Shown: positions 14,446 through 23,029 of the stretch, in pieces | Layout of the letters: each line of letters starts with the position of its first letter | Numbering within the stretch: the first letter of the stretch is position 1 | DNA from: Treponema sp. | Lineage (GTDB): Bacteria; Spirochaetota; Spirochaetia; Treponematales; Treponemataceae | Assembly: GCA_017449265.1 (NCBI GenBank) | Contig: JAFSJW010000082.1 | Location: 1-44,461 of the forward strand | Direction: 5' to 3' | Length of the DNA: 44,461 bases | Notes under the pieces: model-generated | Database searches by the model: none | Seen by the model: the letters and a program-made list of their open reading frames with translations, nothing else | Told to the model about the DNA's origin: nothing | Position numbers and translations under genes: made by a program

Positions 14446-16221
14446 ATGAATTTTGTACAGAAATTTAAGAATCAGACATTAAAAACAAAAACAAGAATTT
14501 TTTCGATTTTTTTCTTCTCATTTGTGTTCGTGATGGCTCTGTTGATTATTTTGCTGGGAGTAAGGCGAGTTTTCAATTCAGAGGCGAAGCAGAAACTTGA
14601 CCAGGTCGGACGGTTCAAAATCCTGCAGCTTGAAAGCGCGCTAAAAAGCCAGATTGACCTTGTTCTTAAAATGTGTACCTCCCCGTCCGTCATCTCGTTC
14701 ATCGAAAACCCTGAAAACGCCGGAAGCCGTGAAGTTGCGCTTGCCGAAATCAAGTCATATACGGACACTTTTCTGAGCAAGTATTCGTTCTTTATTTCCG
14801 ATGCGGACCTCTGCTTTTACTCAAACTGCGAGTTCTTGTACAAAGTGAATCCTGAAGAGCCTGATTCATACTGGTACAAAATGACTCTTGAAGAAACTGA
14901 TACTTACAATTTCAATATCAACTACAACAGCGAACTGAAACGCTCAAGCCTTTGGATTAACGCCGTAATCAGAAACGCAGACGGAAAATCAATCGGAATG
15001 GCAGGAACTGAGGTTCCTTTGGACGAGATTTTCTCGCAAGTGTTCGATGGGCTTGACGATGGCGTTGAGATGTGTTTCTACAACAAAGACCTTGAGGTTA
15101 TGGGCTCGCTTGACACTTCCCTTATCGAAAACAAGGCTTCTGTCGTTCAGGTGTTCCCGGAGCTTTCTGTTCATACGCTTTTCCTCACAACTGATGATTT
15201 CATTGCCGTAGGGACAAAGTCTGGCGAGTACGGAATGATGCCTGTTACGGGACTTGATTGGCATCTTGCCGTGTTCATTCCTTTTTCTGCCAGCTACATT
15301 TTTAAGAGCAGCCTGTTCATCACATCGGTTGTAATGATTTTGATAACATTCGTAATCGTTATGATATTCAATTATTTCATCATGGGTATACTCCGAACTA
15401 TGGCGCGTGTCCTTTCCGAAACCAAAGAGAAGGCTTCCGTCCAGTCTCGCATCGTGGGAAGCGTGAACGAAACGTTCTCGTCGAACATAAAGCACCTTGA
15501 GGATTTTGGCTCCATGATGGGCGAGCAGTCGGGGCGCATAAATGAAGCCGAGCATAAAATAATGAATCTTTTGACGCAGCTTTCTTCTATGGACGCATTG
15601 CGCATAGCTTCCCTGTCTGACACAAAGAACCTTGAGAAAAGCTCGAATGTGGGGTCGTCCCAGCTTATAGACCTCAATGAAAAAATCAATGCTCTTGGAG
15701 ATTGCGCCTCAAGGCTTTATTCTGCCAACGACCTTATCTCTTCCGTCACTGACCAGACTTCGCTTCTTGCAATAAATGCCGCGATTGAGGCGGCTCACGC
15801 AGGGGATCAGGGAGCCGGGTTCGCCGTTGTAGCAAAGGAAATCCGTAACCTTGCCGAGAAAAGCCGCGTTCAGGAGGAAGAAGTTTCAGCTTCAATCGAG
15901 AGCATGAACAAGATGGTCGAATCAATGATTTTGTACACCGAAACGCTGAAAGAATCGTTCTCCCGAATTGTGGAGAGCAGCCAGAGCGTCGTTGCGAGCT
16001 TTGAGGAAATGTCGGTCTCAATTGAGCAGCAGAACCAGCTTGGTAATTCAATCGGCGAGAATTTGCGCAATATCAATGCGAGCGTTGAGTCCACTACGGA
16101 GAAATTCGGCGAGATGAAATCGGAGAATGTTGATATTGCCAAAGATGTGGAGAATGTCTCTAAGAATGCGGGCATTCTTCTTGAGTCTGCGGAATCTGCC
16201 CTTGAAGTGACCGGAATGTAA
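14446..16221 (+). CDS. Methyl-accepting chemotaxis protein
   Basis: A 591-residue transmembrane chemoreceptor. TM1 is at about 19-38 and TM2 at about 288-312. Between them is a periplasmic sensor of about 250 residues ending in WHLAVFIPFSA, typical of a double-Cache domain. The cytoplasmic part carries the highly conserved hairpin tip (QTSLLAINAAIEAAHAGDQG, then GFAVVAKEIRNLAEKS) that contacts CheA and CheW. I see no clear HAMP domain after TM2; the sequence passes directly into a coiled coil. There is no C-terminal pentapeptide for CheR docking. The predicted transcription start coincides with the ATG. The ligand is unknown. Confidence 0.88.
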   Translation: MNFVQKFKNQTLKTKTRIFSIFFFSFVFVMALLIILLGVRRVFNSEAKQKLDQVGRFKILQLESALKSQIDLVLKMCTSPSVISFIENPENAGSREVALAEIKSYTDTFLSKYSFFISDADLCFYSNCEFLYKVNPEEPDSYWYKMTLEETDTYNFNINYNSELKRSSLWINAVIRNADGKSIGMAGTEVPLDEIFSQVFDGLDDGVEMCFYNKDLEVMGSLDTSLIENKASVVQVFPELSVHTLFLTTDDFIAVGTKSGEYGMMPVTGLDWHLAVFIPFSASYIFKSSLFITSVVMILITFVIVMIFNYFIMGILRTMARVLSETKEKASVQSRIVGSVNETFSSNIKHLEDFGSMMGEQSGRINEAEHKIMNLLTQLSSMDALRIASLSDTKNLEKSSNVGSSQLIDLNEKINALGDCASRLYSANDLISSVTDQTSLLAINAAIEAAHAGDQGAGFAVVAKEIRNLAEKSRVQEEEVSASIESMNKMVESMILYTETLKESFSRIVESSQSVVASFEEMSVSIEQQNQLGNSIGENLRNINASVESTTEKFGEMKSENVDIAKDVENVSKNAGILLESAESALEVTGM

Positions 16222-16237
16222 TCGACTTTCCGATAAA

Positions 16238-16266
16238 CTGATTTAATCGTCGTTTTGTGATAGAAT
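16238..16266 (+). promoter_or_regulatory. Promoter of pflA-thyX
   Basis: CTGATT at 16238-16243, 17-base spacer, TAGAAT at 16261-16266. The start near 16273 leaves about 20 bases to ATG 16293, including GGGGG as ribosome site. The in-frame GTG at 16257 lies upstream of this start and is rejected. Confidence 0.45.
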
Positions 16267-16292
16267 CTTTTGTATCGGGGGTTTCTGATTTT

Positions 16293-17042
16293 ATGACAAA
16301 AGGTTTTGTTCACCAGTTTGAGTCATTCGGCTCTGTTGATGGGCCGGGCGTTCGCTTTATCGTTTTTCTTTCGGGTTGCAATTACAGATGTAAGTACTGC
16401 CATAATCCAGATACATGGAAAATGAGCGACGGGCATGAATACTCTGCTGATGATGTTCTTAAGGAAGCTCTTTCCTGCCGTGCATATTGGGGGAAAAAGG
16501 GCGGAATCACCGTTTCAGGCGGGGAGCCGCTTTTGCAGATTGATTTTCTTCTGGAGCTTTTTTCTAAGGCAAAAGAGCTTGGAATAAGTACTTGTATCGA
16601 TACGGCGGGCGGCCCTTTTACAGATGAAGGGGAGTGGTTCGGAAAGTTCAAAAAACTTATGGAAGTTACAGACATTCTTCTGGTTGACATAAAGCATATA
16701 GACGAAGATGAGCATAAAAAGCTCGTGGGGCATGGGCGTGCGAATGTGGAGAAAATGTTCCGCTATCTTGACGAGATTCACAAGGATATTTGGATTCGTC
16801 ATGTTCTTGTCCCGGACATAACGGACAACGATGAATATCTTTTGCGTACCAGAGATTTCATACGGACTTTGCATAATGTAAAGCGCGTCGAGATTTTGCC
16901 TTATCACGGTCTTGGGGCTGTAAAATACAAGGATTTAGGCATAGATTATGTCCTGAAAGATACCGAAAGTCCTTCACAGGAACGCGTTGAGAACGCAAGA
17001 AAAATTCTTGAGTGCGATAAATATGATGGCTGGAGAGCGTAG
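16293..17042 (+). CDS. pflA: Pyruvate formate-lyase activating enzyme
   Basis: A 249-residue radical SAM enzyme that installs the glycyl radical in pyruvate formate-lyase, allowing pyruvate and CoA to become acetyl-CoA and formate without oxygen. The [4Fe-4S] motif is C-N-Y-R-C-K-Y-C, preceded by ESFGSVDGPGVRFIVFLSGC. SAM-binding GGEP is in TVSGGEPLLQ, and DIKHID and PYHGLG are further family marks. Length equals the usual 245-250 residues from ATG 16293. Its lyase partner is not in the window. It is followed eight bases later by thyX, forming a two-gene unit. Confidence 0.9.
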   Translation: MTKGFVHQFESFGSVDGPGVRFIVFLSGCNYRCKYCHNPDTWKMSDGHEYSADDVLKEALSCRAYWGKKGGITVSGGEPLLQIDFLLELFSKAKELGISTCIDTAGGPFTDEGEWFGKFKKLMEVTDILLVDIKHIDEDEHKKLVGHGRANVEKMFRYLDEIHKDIWIRHVLVPDITDNDEYLLRTRDFIRTLHNVKRVEILPYHGLGAVKYKDLGIDYVLKDTESPSQERVENARKILECDKYDGWRA

Positions 17043-17050
17043 GGAGCTTT

Positions 17051-17719
17051 ATGGTAGAAATTTTTGATTCGACGGATAAATATCCGCTTCAGAAGATTGG
17101 AAAATTTGCGGGCGTTTGCTGGGGAAGCCCTGTTGACGATGCTGAGAAGAACATAAAACGCGCCAAAGACTGCATTGTTTCCGGGCATGGGCGCGTCCTT
17201 GAGTATGTTGACATAGAGCTTTGCATTCAAGGATATTCCGCAAGGGCTATCAGGGAGTATTACACGCACATAGGAGGCTCTCCAACTCGTCTTCAGGAGT
17301 CTACGCGCTATGTTAATTGCAATGAATTTGACTTTTTCGTGCCGCCAGCAGTGCGCGCGTCAGAAAAAGCCAGCAGAATCTACTGCGATACAATGGATTT
17401 TATCAAAGCTCAGTACGGAAAACTTATCGAAAGCGGAGTTCCGCGCGAGGATGCTGCCAATATCCTTCCGCTCGGCATGATGACAAAAATCGTTGACAAA
17501 AGAAATCTGCGCAACATGATAAATCTTATGAACCAGAGACTGTGCTCCAGGGCATATTCTGAGATACGGTCTCTGGCGAATGAGATAAAGGACAGACTGT
17601 CATCGTATTCGGAAGAATGGAAATGGATTTGTGACGGATTGTTCGTCCCCAAATGCGATGTCAGCGGCTTTTGCACCGAGAAAAAGTGCTGTGGCCGCCG
17701 TCCGAAAAAAGAAAATTAG
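17051..17719 (+). CDS. thyX: Flavin-dependent thymidylate synthase
   Basis: The 222-residue enzyme should methylate dUMP to dTMP using methylenetetrahydrofolate and FADH2. The signature region reads REYYTHIGGSPTRLQESTRY, a divergent form of the ThyX RHR-x7-S motif seen in several anaerobes. A second conserved block is NILPLGMMTKIVDKRNLRNM and then SRAYSEIRSLANEI. The Cys-rich tail (CDVSGFC, then CC) could hold a metal site. AGGGA lies before ATG, and the gene is eight bases after pflA, so both are probably co-transcribed. It overlaps the convergent lytic transglycosylase gene by four bases. Confidence 0.85.
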   Translation: MVEIFDSTDKYPLQKIGKFAGVCWGSPVDDAEKNIKRAKDCIVSGHGRVLEYVDIELCIQGYSARAIREYYTHIGGSPTRLQESTRYVNCNEFDFFVPPAVRASEKASRIYCDTMDFIKAQYGKLIESGVPREDAANILPLGMMTKIVDKRNLRNMINLMNQRLCSRAYSEIRSLANEIKDRLSSYSEEWKWICDGLFVPKCDVSGFCTEKKCCGRRPKKEN

Positions 17720-18498
17720 TATTGCTTGAGCTGGTTCAGCATGGCAATATCCTTGTTTTCTGCCCCTGCTGTGTAGAACGCAAGAACTTCACCTGCGAAC
17801 TGGCTTTCAAGGCGGTTTCTGTAATTAGTGATTTTTGCCACATAATTCAGCGTTTTCTGCGGTGTGTTGTTGTTCTTTACGCGGGCTGCCCCTGCGTTGT
17901 AAATTGCAAGACCGGTAATCTCGTTCCCGGCAACATCAATGCAGTACCTGAGATGCGAAAGACCGTATTTCGCGCTTATTCTCGGATTGTAGAACTCTTC
18001 TTCTGAGAGCTTTGTGAAAGTCGCGCTGTTGAGCTGGAAAAGACCGCGGTCAACAGTTTTGTTCTCGTTCTCGTTTTTCGCGCTTGTCTTGTAGCGGCTC
18101 TCAACATACGCCACGGCAAAAGCGAGGTTTGGTGAAATCTCGTTTTTGTCCGCAAACTCAAGTATTGCCTGCGCAATTTCCCTGCTTGCAGTAATCCTTG
18201 AGTAGAACCATTCTACCGCCGGGCGGGACTGCGCGTTTCTGTAGAGCGCGAGGATTTTGTCCTCAACGGAGGAAATATCTGAAATCTCAGTCTTAAGGCC
18301 AGAATCCTCAAGAAAGTTTTCAGTCAAAAACTCATTCTGCAATACGGTGTATGAGTTGAAATTCGCTGTTTCTGTTTTTGTTTCAGTTTCTTTTACTTCA
18401 ATTGACGGGAAATAATGTTCTATCAGCACACAAAGTCCGAGAAAAACTGCGCTGAATATGGTTGTTCCCAACATCAATTTAGTTCTGTAATTTCTCAT
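17716..18498 (-). CDS. Membrane-anchored lytic transglycosylase (SLT domain)
   Basis: A 260-residue protein with a signal-anchor helix at about 9-29 and a Thr/Glu-rich linker. The C-terminal SLT (transglycosylase) domain cleaves the glycan strand of peptidoglycan. Catalytic Glu lies in AVAYVESRY; the GLFQLNSATF and AIYNAGAARVKN blocks are the other family signatures. It faces the periplasm. A TGTAAT on this strand at 18511-18516 suggests a very short leader. It converges with thyX, and the two stop codons overlap. Confidence 0.85.
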   Translation of the reverse strand: MRNYRTKLMLGTTIFSAVFLGLCVLIEHYFPSIEVKETETKTETANFNSYTVLQNEFLTENFLEDSGLKTEISDISSVEDKILALYRNAQSRPAVEWFYSRITASREIAQAILEFADKNEISPNLAFAVAYVESRYKTSAKNENENKTVDRGLFQLNSATFTKLSEEEFYNPRISAKYGLSHLRYCIDVAGNEITGLAIYNAGAARVKNNNTPQKTLNYVAKITNYRNRLESQFAGEVLAFYTAGAENKDIAMLNQLKQY

Positions 18499-18600
18499 GA
18501 TACATGAATCATTACAGATTTTTTGAATTAAATCAATGAAATTTTATGAAAAAAGCGTGAAAATTCTGCATATAATGTTGTTTTTCGCACGAACACCAGT

Positions 18601-19026
18601 TCAGTACAAAACTATATCGTCTTTAAGAGGTTTTTTGCAGAAAAAGCAGTATTGGGCATGTTTCGCGCTCAGTTCTTCAATGAAAAATTCTGCGTCCTGA
18701 ATGACTTCTTCTGGAAGAGCAAATCCGATGACGGACACGCAATCCTTTATGCGGCGGGCCGTATGCTTCATTGCGGAAGTGAACTGCTCTGCGCCAGCTT
18801 TTTTGTCAAAGACAGGCTCTATGAAAACAAAGGCCTTTTTTTCTTCAAGTGACTTAAGTTTTTCCCGAAGTTTAGCAAGATATTCTTCGTCATAGACTTC
18901 ATTCGCATGCTCAACATCGCTCCATTTTACTGGCAAAGCCATCTCAGGTTTTATTGCCACTTCGTCCCCGCCGTCAATCTTGAACAGCTTCTGTCCTTTT
19001 ACCTCAAATAATTTTTCAAGCTTCAT
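18601..19026 (-). CDS. Conserved-looking hypothetical protein
   Basis: This 141-residue protein is not one I recognise. It is soluble and has mixed charge. An N-terminal beta-rich part (KGQKLFKIDGGDEV) precedes a helical Lys/Glu segment and a core reading VFIEPVFDKK. Two cysteine pairs are absent; only C-F-F-C near the end, within CFFCKKPLKDD, could bind a metal. AAGGA before the ATG gives a normal leader. Dispersed palindrome copy 3 lies just upstream. Confidence 0.65.
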   Translation of the reverse strand: MKLEKLFEVKGQKLFKIDGGDEVAIKPEMALPVKWSDVEHANEVYDEEYLAKLREKLKSLEEKKAFVFIEPVFDKKAGAEQFTSAMKHTARRIKDCVSVIGFALPEEVIQDAEFFIEELSAKHAQYCFFCKKPLKDDIVLY

Positions 19027-19039
19027 ATTTTTCCTTATT

Positions 19040-19076
19040 AGACCTGTTCGGAAACATTAGTTTTCCGAACAGGTCT
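19040..19076. repeat. Dispersed intergenic palindrome, copy 3 (best formed)
   Basis: AGACCTGTTCGGAAA pairs with TTTCCGAACAGGTCT, a 15-base perfect stem over 19040-19076. It lies between the hypothetical gene and the EIIA gene on the minus strand. Confidence 0.75.
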
Positions 19077-19167
19077 ATTGATTTTGGGCTGCTTTAAAAA
19101 ATATTCTGATATCGCCCAATTGCTGCAACAATCCGCAACAACATTTTGAGAGAAAATTTCTGAGAAC

Positions 19168-19199
19168 AAAAAAACCTCCGCCTTTGCAGAGGTTTTTTT
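19168..19199. terminator. Bidirectional Rho-independent terminator
   Basis: A run of seven A then CCTC (19168-19178) pairs with GAGG and seven T (19189-19199), with a short GC-rich inner part. On the minus strand it follows the EIIA stop at 19268 by about 70 bases. The stretch 19077-19267 shows nothing else. Confidence 0.75.
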
Positions 19200-19267
19200 G
19201 TACAAAATTCGTACTGAAAAGACAAAAATACCACGAAAGAAATTTCTTCCGAACAGATTTTAATGTC

Positions 19268-19714
19268 CTACTCAGTAAGAATCTTGATAACTTCAGCTTT
19301 GTCCTGTGTGTTCAAAATCTGCGCTCGCTTCTCTGCGCTCTTGAAGAGAAGGCTGACTTCTGCCAAGAACTGCAAATGCGGTCCGGTTTTGTTGATAGGC
19401 GAAAGCGTCATGATGAAAATGCGGCATGGTTCTTGATCCAATGAATCGAAATCGACCGGATTGTCAGAAATTCCAATGCACGCAACCAAATCAGAAACTG
19501 TGTCTGTCTTGCCATGAGGAATTGCGATGCCATGCTTCATGCCAGTAGACATCTTGCGCTCACGATCTAGTACACATTCACGGGCAGTAGCTTTGTCTGC
19601 CACCTTTCCAGCCTTGATAAGGAGATCTAGCATCTCATCGATAATTTCTTCTTTAGTTTTTCCTTTGAGGTGTAATTCTACCGTATCTGGCGTTAAAACT
19701 GTTTTTAAGTCCAT
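19268..19714 (-). CDS. PTS EIIA domain protein, fructose/nitrogen type
   Basis: The 148-residue protein is a stand-alone EIIA of the mannitol/fructose/Ntr family, which carries a phosphoryl group on a histidine. The active-site motif is GIAIPHGKTD, with the phospho-accepting His in PHGK. LTPDTVELHLKGKTKEEIID is the usual start, and FLAEVSLLFK is the usual C-terminal block. No EIIB or EIIC gene is adjacent, so a regulatory role like PtsN is more likely than sugar transport. The promoter positions transcription start at the ATG, so the mRNA is probably leaderless. Confidence 0.85.
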   Translation of the reverse strand: MDLKTVLTPDTVELHLKGKTKEEIIDEMLDLLIKAGKVADKATARECVLDRERKMSTGMKHGIAIPHGKTDTVSDLVACIGISDNPVDFDSLDQEPCRIFIMTLSPINKTGPHLQFLAEVSLLFKSAEKRAQILNTQDKAEVIKILTE

Positions 19715-19720
19715 AAGATT

Positions 19721-19749
19721 AGTCTAAATTCAGTTTCCTTAAAAGTCAA
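19721..19749 (-). promoter_or_regulatory. Promoter for leaderless EIIA transcript
   Basis: On the minus strand: TTGACT (19744-19749), 17-base spacer, TAGACT (19721-19726). Seven bases on is 19714, the A of the start codon. There is no Shine-Dalgarno sequence. Confidence 0.5.
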
Positions 19750-19783
19750 GAAAAAAAAGTTTCTTAAAACAGAAAAAATTAAT

Positions 19784-19811
19784 TTGATTCATTTTTGAAA
19801 GATGTTATTAT
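19784..19811 (+). promoter_or_regulatory. Promoter for leaderless 19819 transcript
   Basis: TTGATT at 19784-19789, 16-base spacer, TATTAT at 19806-19811. The predicted start is 19818, one base before ATG 19819. Confidence 0.45.
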
Positions 19812-19818
19812 TATCCAC

Positions 19819-20226
19819 ATGAATTCTATTGAAAAATTTCTTTCTGACATTGAGAAGATAAAGAAACATGACCGTGCGGACAATGGCGGTCATTATGACG
19901 GAAAGCGCGCTTGTACGAAAATCGCGTCGCTTTTTGAAAGCAATAACAGGCATGTCCAGAGCCTTTCGCGGCAGATTGCCGATTACTGGCTCAATACTTT
20001 CGTCCTGCAGTCCGATTCTCCGGCAGATGAGCCGAGCGAGGAGAACATAGGGCGCATCAGGGCTTTTCAGGCTTTTTTGGATAGCGATGATTCCGAGGAT
20101 TTCAGCGCGCTTGGAGCTGATGACTGGGAAACGCTCCGTGATTTTGTTGACGGCGAGGCTGAAACGATTGACCTTGATATGCTCCAGAACCTTATGAGCC
20201 TGATTCTTGCGCATGGTGCGCTGTGA
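19819..20226 (+). CDS. Hypothetical acidic protein
   Basis: The 135-residue protein (starting MNSIEKFLSDIE) is strongly acidic, helical and soluble, with no family I recognise. An upstream in-frame ATG at 19795 would add eight residues but lies upstream of the predicted transcription start, so 19819 is chosen. The radical SAM gene begins 12 bases after its stop, so both probably form one transcript. A GGAG in its last codons and the short gap supplies the ribosome site for the next gene. Confidence 0.65.
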   Translation: MNSIEKFLSDIEKIKKHDRADNGGHYDGKRACTKIASLFESNNRHVQSLSRQIADYWLNTFVLQSDSPADEPSEENIGRIRAFQAFLDSDDSEDFSALGADDWETLRDFVDGEAETIDLDMLQNLMSLILAHGAL

Positions 20227-20238
20227 CCGGAGCTTTCC

Positions 20239-21243
20239 TTGAATACGAAGCTTTATGATTCATGTGCGCTCTGCCCGAGAAAATGCGGCGTGAACAGGAG
20301 CGCGGCTGCTGGATTCTGCCTTGAGAGCGAAAAAATCCGTATTGCTACGGCGTGCCTTCATTTTGGCGAAGAACCGCTCCTGACTGTTCATGGCGGGAGC
20401 GGCACGATTTTTTTGACTGGTTGCAATTTGCGCTGCGCGTTCTGCCAGAATTATCAGATAAGCCAGAACGGAATGGGAAGGGAAGTCCCTGTTTCCGAAT
20501 TTGCGGAGATTTGCCTCCGGCTTGAAGACGCTGGGGCTGAGAACATAAACATAGTCACTGGAAGTCACCATGTTCCAGCAATTGCACAGGGGCTTTCCGA
20601 GGCTCGGCGGCGCGGTCTTTCCGTTCCCATATGCTGGAATTCCAGCGGATATGATTCGGTGGAGAGCCTTTCTCTTTTGGAGGGGCTTGTGTCGATTTAT
20701 CTGCCCGACTTAAAAACTCTTAGCGCGGAACTGAGCGAGAGTCTGTGCGCCGCAAAAAATTATCCTGAATCAGCAAAAAAAGCTATTTCATGGATGATAG
20801 CTCATAATCCTCTGAAAATCGTTGAAGTTGAGAAAGACGGTGTTAAGAAAGAGAAAATTATGAGCGGTGTGATTGTGCGCCATCTTTTTCTTCCAGGACG
20901 GTTCTTTGAGACTGCTGATGTCCTTGAGTGGCTCAAAAAAAATGCCGACGGAAATGCGATAATTTCTTTGATGAGCCAGTATACGCCAGTTCCGTTCGAT
21001 GAGGACGAAGAATCCCTTGCACGGCGGAAAAAAGCTATGAGTGTGATTGAGAATCGCCTTGTCAGTTCGGACGAGGACAATGACCTGCGGGATTTGGTAG
21101 AAGCGTACGATTTTGACTACCTTTTTTATCAGGACTTGTGTGCCGACACGGAGTGGCTTCCTGATTTCCGGCGGACTCAGCCCTTTTCCTGCAAGCTCGC
21201 AAAGCCTGTCTGGCACTGGGACAGGGGCTTTGATGTTGGGTAA
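20239..21243 (+). CDS. PflA-like radical SAM protein (COG1313 type), TTG start
   Basis: A 334-residue radical SAM protein. It begins with a cysteine motif, CALCPRKCGVNR, typical of the PflX/COG1313 group. The cluster motif is C-N-L-R-C-A-F-C, and the C-terminal part contains IYLPDLKT, VIVRHLFLPG and MSQYTPVPF. Function is not established; these proteins are called pyruvate formate-lyase activase-like but their targets are unproven. The start is TTG 20239: GGAG sits six bases upstream, no other in-frame start precedes the essential N-terminal cysteines, and the spacing to the upstream stop is 12 bases. Confidence 0.82.
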   Translation: MNTKLYDSCALCPRKCGVNRSAAAGFCLESEKIRIATACLHFGEEPLLTVHGGSGTIFLTGCNLRCAFCQNYQISQNGMGREVPVSEFAEICLRLEDAGAENINIVTGSHHVPAIAQGLSEARRRGLSVPICWNSSGYDSVESLSLLEGLVSIYLPDLKTLSAELSESLCAAKNYPESAKKAISWMIAHNPLKIVEVEKDGVKKEKIMSGVIVRHLFLPGRFFETADVLEWLKKNADGNAIISLMSQYTPVPFDEDEESLARRKKAMSVIENRLVSSDEDNDLRDLVEAYDFDYLFYQDLCADTEWLPDFRRTQPFSCKLAKPVWHWDRGFDVG

Positions 21244-21264
21244 CGCCCCAGCCGTGTGCAGTAC

Positions 21265-22917
21265 TTACCCTCCAAAATGCTCTATGGCTTCTGTGAGGAG
21301 CGGAATGAGCTGCTTTTTTCGGCTTACGATGTCTTTGAGATAGTATACCCGCTCTTCCGTCTTCGGAAAGTTTACGAACGGAATGAACTTTTCTTCGCTT
21401 GCCATTAGCATATAGGAGCTCAGGTTTGTTATGTCTGTCACAAGAAGCACGGAGAAAAGCCCTCCGTGCGCCCTCCGTGCGATTTCAAGCTCTTCAAGGA
21501 AGTCTTCTTTCCTTCCGAGTATTTCAAGCGGGTTGTCAACCTCAATTTGGCTTGCCGTGTAGGTGAATTTTCCTTCCTTGTATTCTTTCATGTCCTGGTT
21601 TATTACATCGTCCGCAGTCCGTTCCCCTATGTGGCTTCCTGCCGAGATTATCTCTTTTCCGAGCTTGTTTATTTCAAGGTCTGTTATGCACGAAAGATAT
21701 TCTGCAGTTTCCCTGTCCGCGTCCGTAGTTGTTGCGGACTGGAGTATAAGCGTGTCGCTCAGAATGCCGCAAAGAAGAATCTGTGCCATATCGAGCGGAA
21801 TGGAGATTTTTTTCTCGCGGAACATATTAGCGATTTGTGTTGATGTGGAGCCGACAGGACGGTTTATGAAAGTAATGGGGTACTTCGTTGAGATTGCCCC
21901 GATTTTGTGATGGTCAATAATCTCGCGGATTTTGTAATTTTCGATTCCTTCCACGGCCTGACTCATTTCGTTGTGGTCAACTAGCGAGATTTGAACTTTC
22001 GGCTCTTGGAGAAGGTCGTTCTCGCTTATGATTCCGACAAGAACTCCGTTGTCATCGACGACAGGAAGTGAGTGGCTGGGACTTTTGTGGAGCGCGGGCT
22101 TTATTTTTGATACTTCGTCCATAGGATTTACGGCTTTTATCTCGTAGTCGGACATTACCGACACTGGGGATGAGTATGAGAAAAGCATAGCTGTGGACGC
22201 CGTGTCGAATGTGCTTATGAGGACTGATGTGCCTGATTTTTTTGCTCGTTCGATTAGTTCTTTTTTTGGAAGCTTTCCGCCGGTGACTATAAGTCCGTGG
22301 ATTTTTTTGTCGATGCAGAACTGATGGATTTCATCGCGGTCTCCTGTTATGACTATGACGCGCTCGCTCAGGTGCGCCTCAAGAGTTCTTTTGAATGATT
22401 CTATGCTTGCCGCACCAACAATCATGGTTATCTTTACGATTTCGTTCTCGTTGCTTAGGGTTAGTGGCTGTGCGCTCAAAGTCTCTTTTATTAGCGATAT
22501 GCTTGTGCTTACATTCAGGTGGTGTTCGGGGTTCAATATGGAAAGGACATTTTTTGCGAATACATTGTAATGAAGAAGTGATTTGTATTTTCCGTCATCG
22601 TCAACTATGCACAGGGCCTTATGCTCGTTTTTCTGCATTTTTCCTGCCGCACTCCACAAAGACAGCTTTTCGTTCACGGAAACGAAATTCTCGTTCATAT
22701 AAAATTTTACTTTGGGACTCATGTCCGGAATAAACTCCGGCGGAGTTACATTGAACCTTTTGAAGATATATTCTGTCTGCGGGGAGAGCTTTCCTGCCCG
22801 TGCCGCCTTGTATTCTGTCTCGCCGAGAAGGTTTTTGAGGCAAGCGAAGGCAGTTGCGCTTACTACTGAATCTGTGTCTGGATTTTTATGGCCGAATACA
22901 TAAGTTGTACTTTTCAT
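21265..22917 (-). CDS. Family II (Mn-dependent) inorganic pyrophosphatase with CBS-DRTGG insert
   Basis: The 550-residue enzyme hydrolyses pyrophosphate to phosphate. DHH-superfamily motifs include GHKNPDTDSV at 9-18 and the DHH core in REIIDHHKIG. Between them lie a CBS domain, a DRTGG-like domain (residues about 110-240) and a second CBS domain (HSLPVVDDNGVLVGIISEND). The C-terminal DHHA2 domain ends the protein. CBS-bearing forms are regulated by adenine nucleotides, AMP and ADP inhibiting and ATP or diadenosine polyphosphates activating. The mRNA is predicted to begin at the A of the ATG. Confidence 0.9.
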   Translation of the reverse strand: MKSTTYVFGHKNPDTDSVVSATAFACLKNLLGETEYKAARAGKLSPQTEYIFKRFNVTPPEFIPDMSPKVKFYMNENFVSVNEKLSLWSAAGKMQKNEHKALCIVDDDGKYKSLLHYNVFAKNVLSILNPEHHLNVSTSISLIKETLSAQPLTLSNENEIVKITMIVGAASIESFKRTLEAHLSERVIVITGDRDEIHQFCIDKKIHGLIVTGGKLPKKELIERAKKSGTSVLISTFDTASTAMLFSYSSPVSVMSDYEIKAVNPMDEVSKIKPALHKSPSHSLPVVDDNGVLVGIISENDLLQEPKVQISLVDHNEMSQAVEGIENYKIREIIDHHKIGAISTKYPITFINRPVGSTSTQIANMFREKKISIPLDMAQILLCGILSDTLILQSATTTDADRETAEYLSCITDLEINKLGKEIISAGSHIGERTADDVINQDMKEYKEGKFTYTASQIEVDNPLEILGRKEDFLEELEIARRAHGGLFSVLLVTDITNLSSYMLMASEEKFIPFVNFPKTEERVYYLKDIVSRKKQLIPLLTEAIEHFGG

Positions 22918-22923
22918 AATTCA

Positions 22924-22952
22924 AGAATAGTACTATAAAAATAAATTGTCAA
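22924..22952 (-). promoter_or_regulatory. Strong promoter for leaderless pyrophosphatase transcript
   Basis: On the minus strand: perfect TTGACA (22947-22952), 17-base spacer, TATTCT (22924-22929). Seven bases on is 22917, the first base of the start codon. It is divergent from the SPFH promoter. Confidence 0.6.
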
Positions 22953-22969
22953 CAAAATTAGCTAAAATG

Positions 22970-22998
22970 TTGACATATATCTAGAATGGATATAAAGT
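22970..22998 (+). promoter_or_regulatory. Promoter of the SPFH gene
   Basis: Perfect TTGACA at 22970-22975. The -10 is either TATAAA at 22991-22996 (15-base spacer) or TAAAGT at 22993-22998 (17-base spacer). The leader of about 25-30 bases carries GAGGT before ATG 23030. Confidence 0.5.
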
Positions 22999-23029
22999 TA
23001 TTGAAAATAACAATTACGAGGTAAAAAAA

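Noticed and set aside
16257..16292. GTG start of pflA
   Set aside because: It lies in or before the predicted -10 box (16261-16266), and ATG 16293 gives the usual length.
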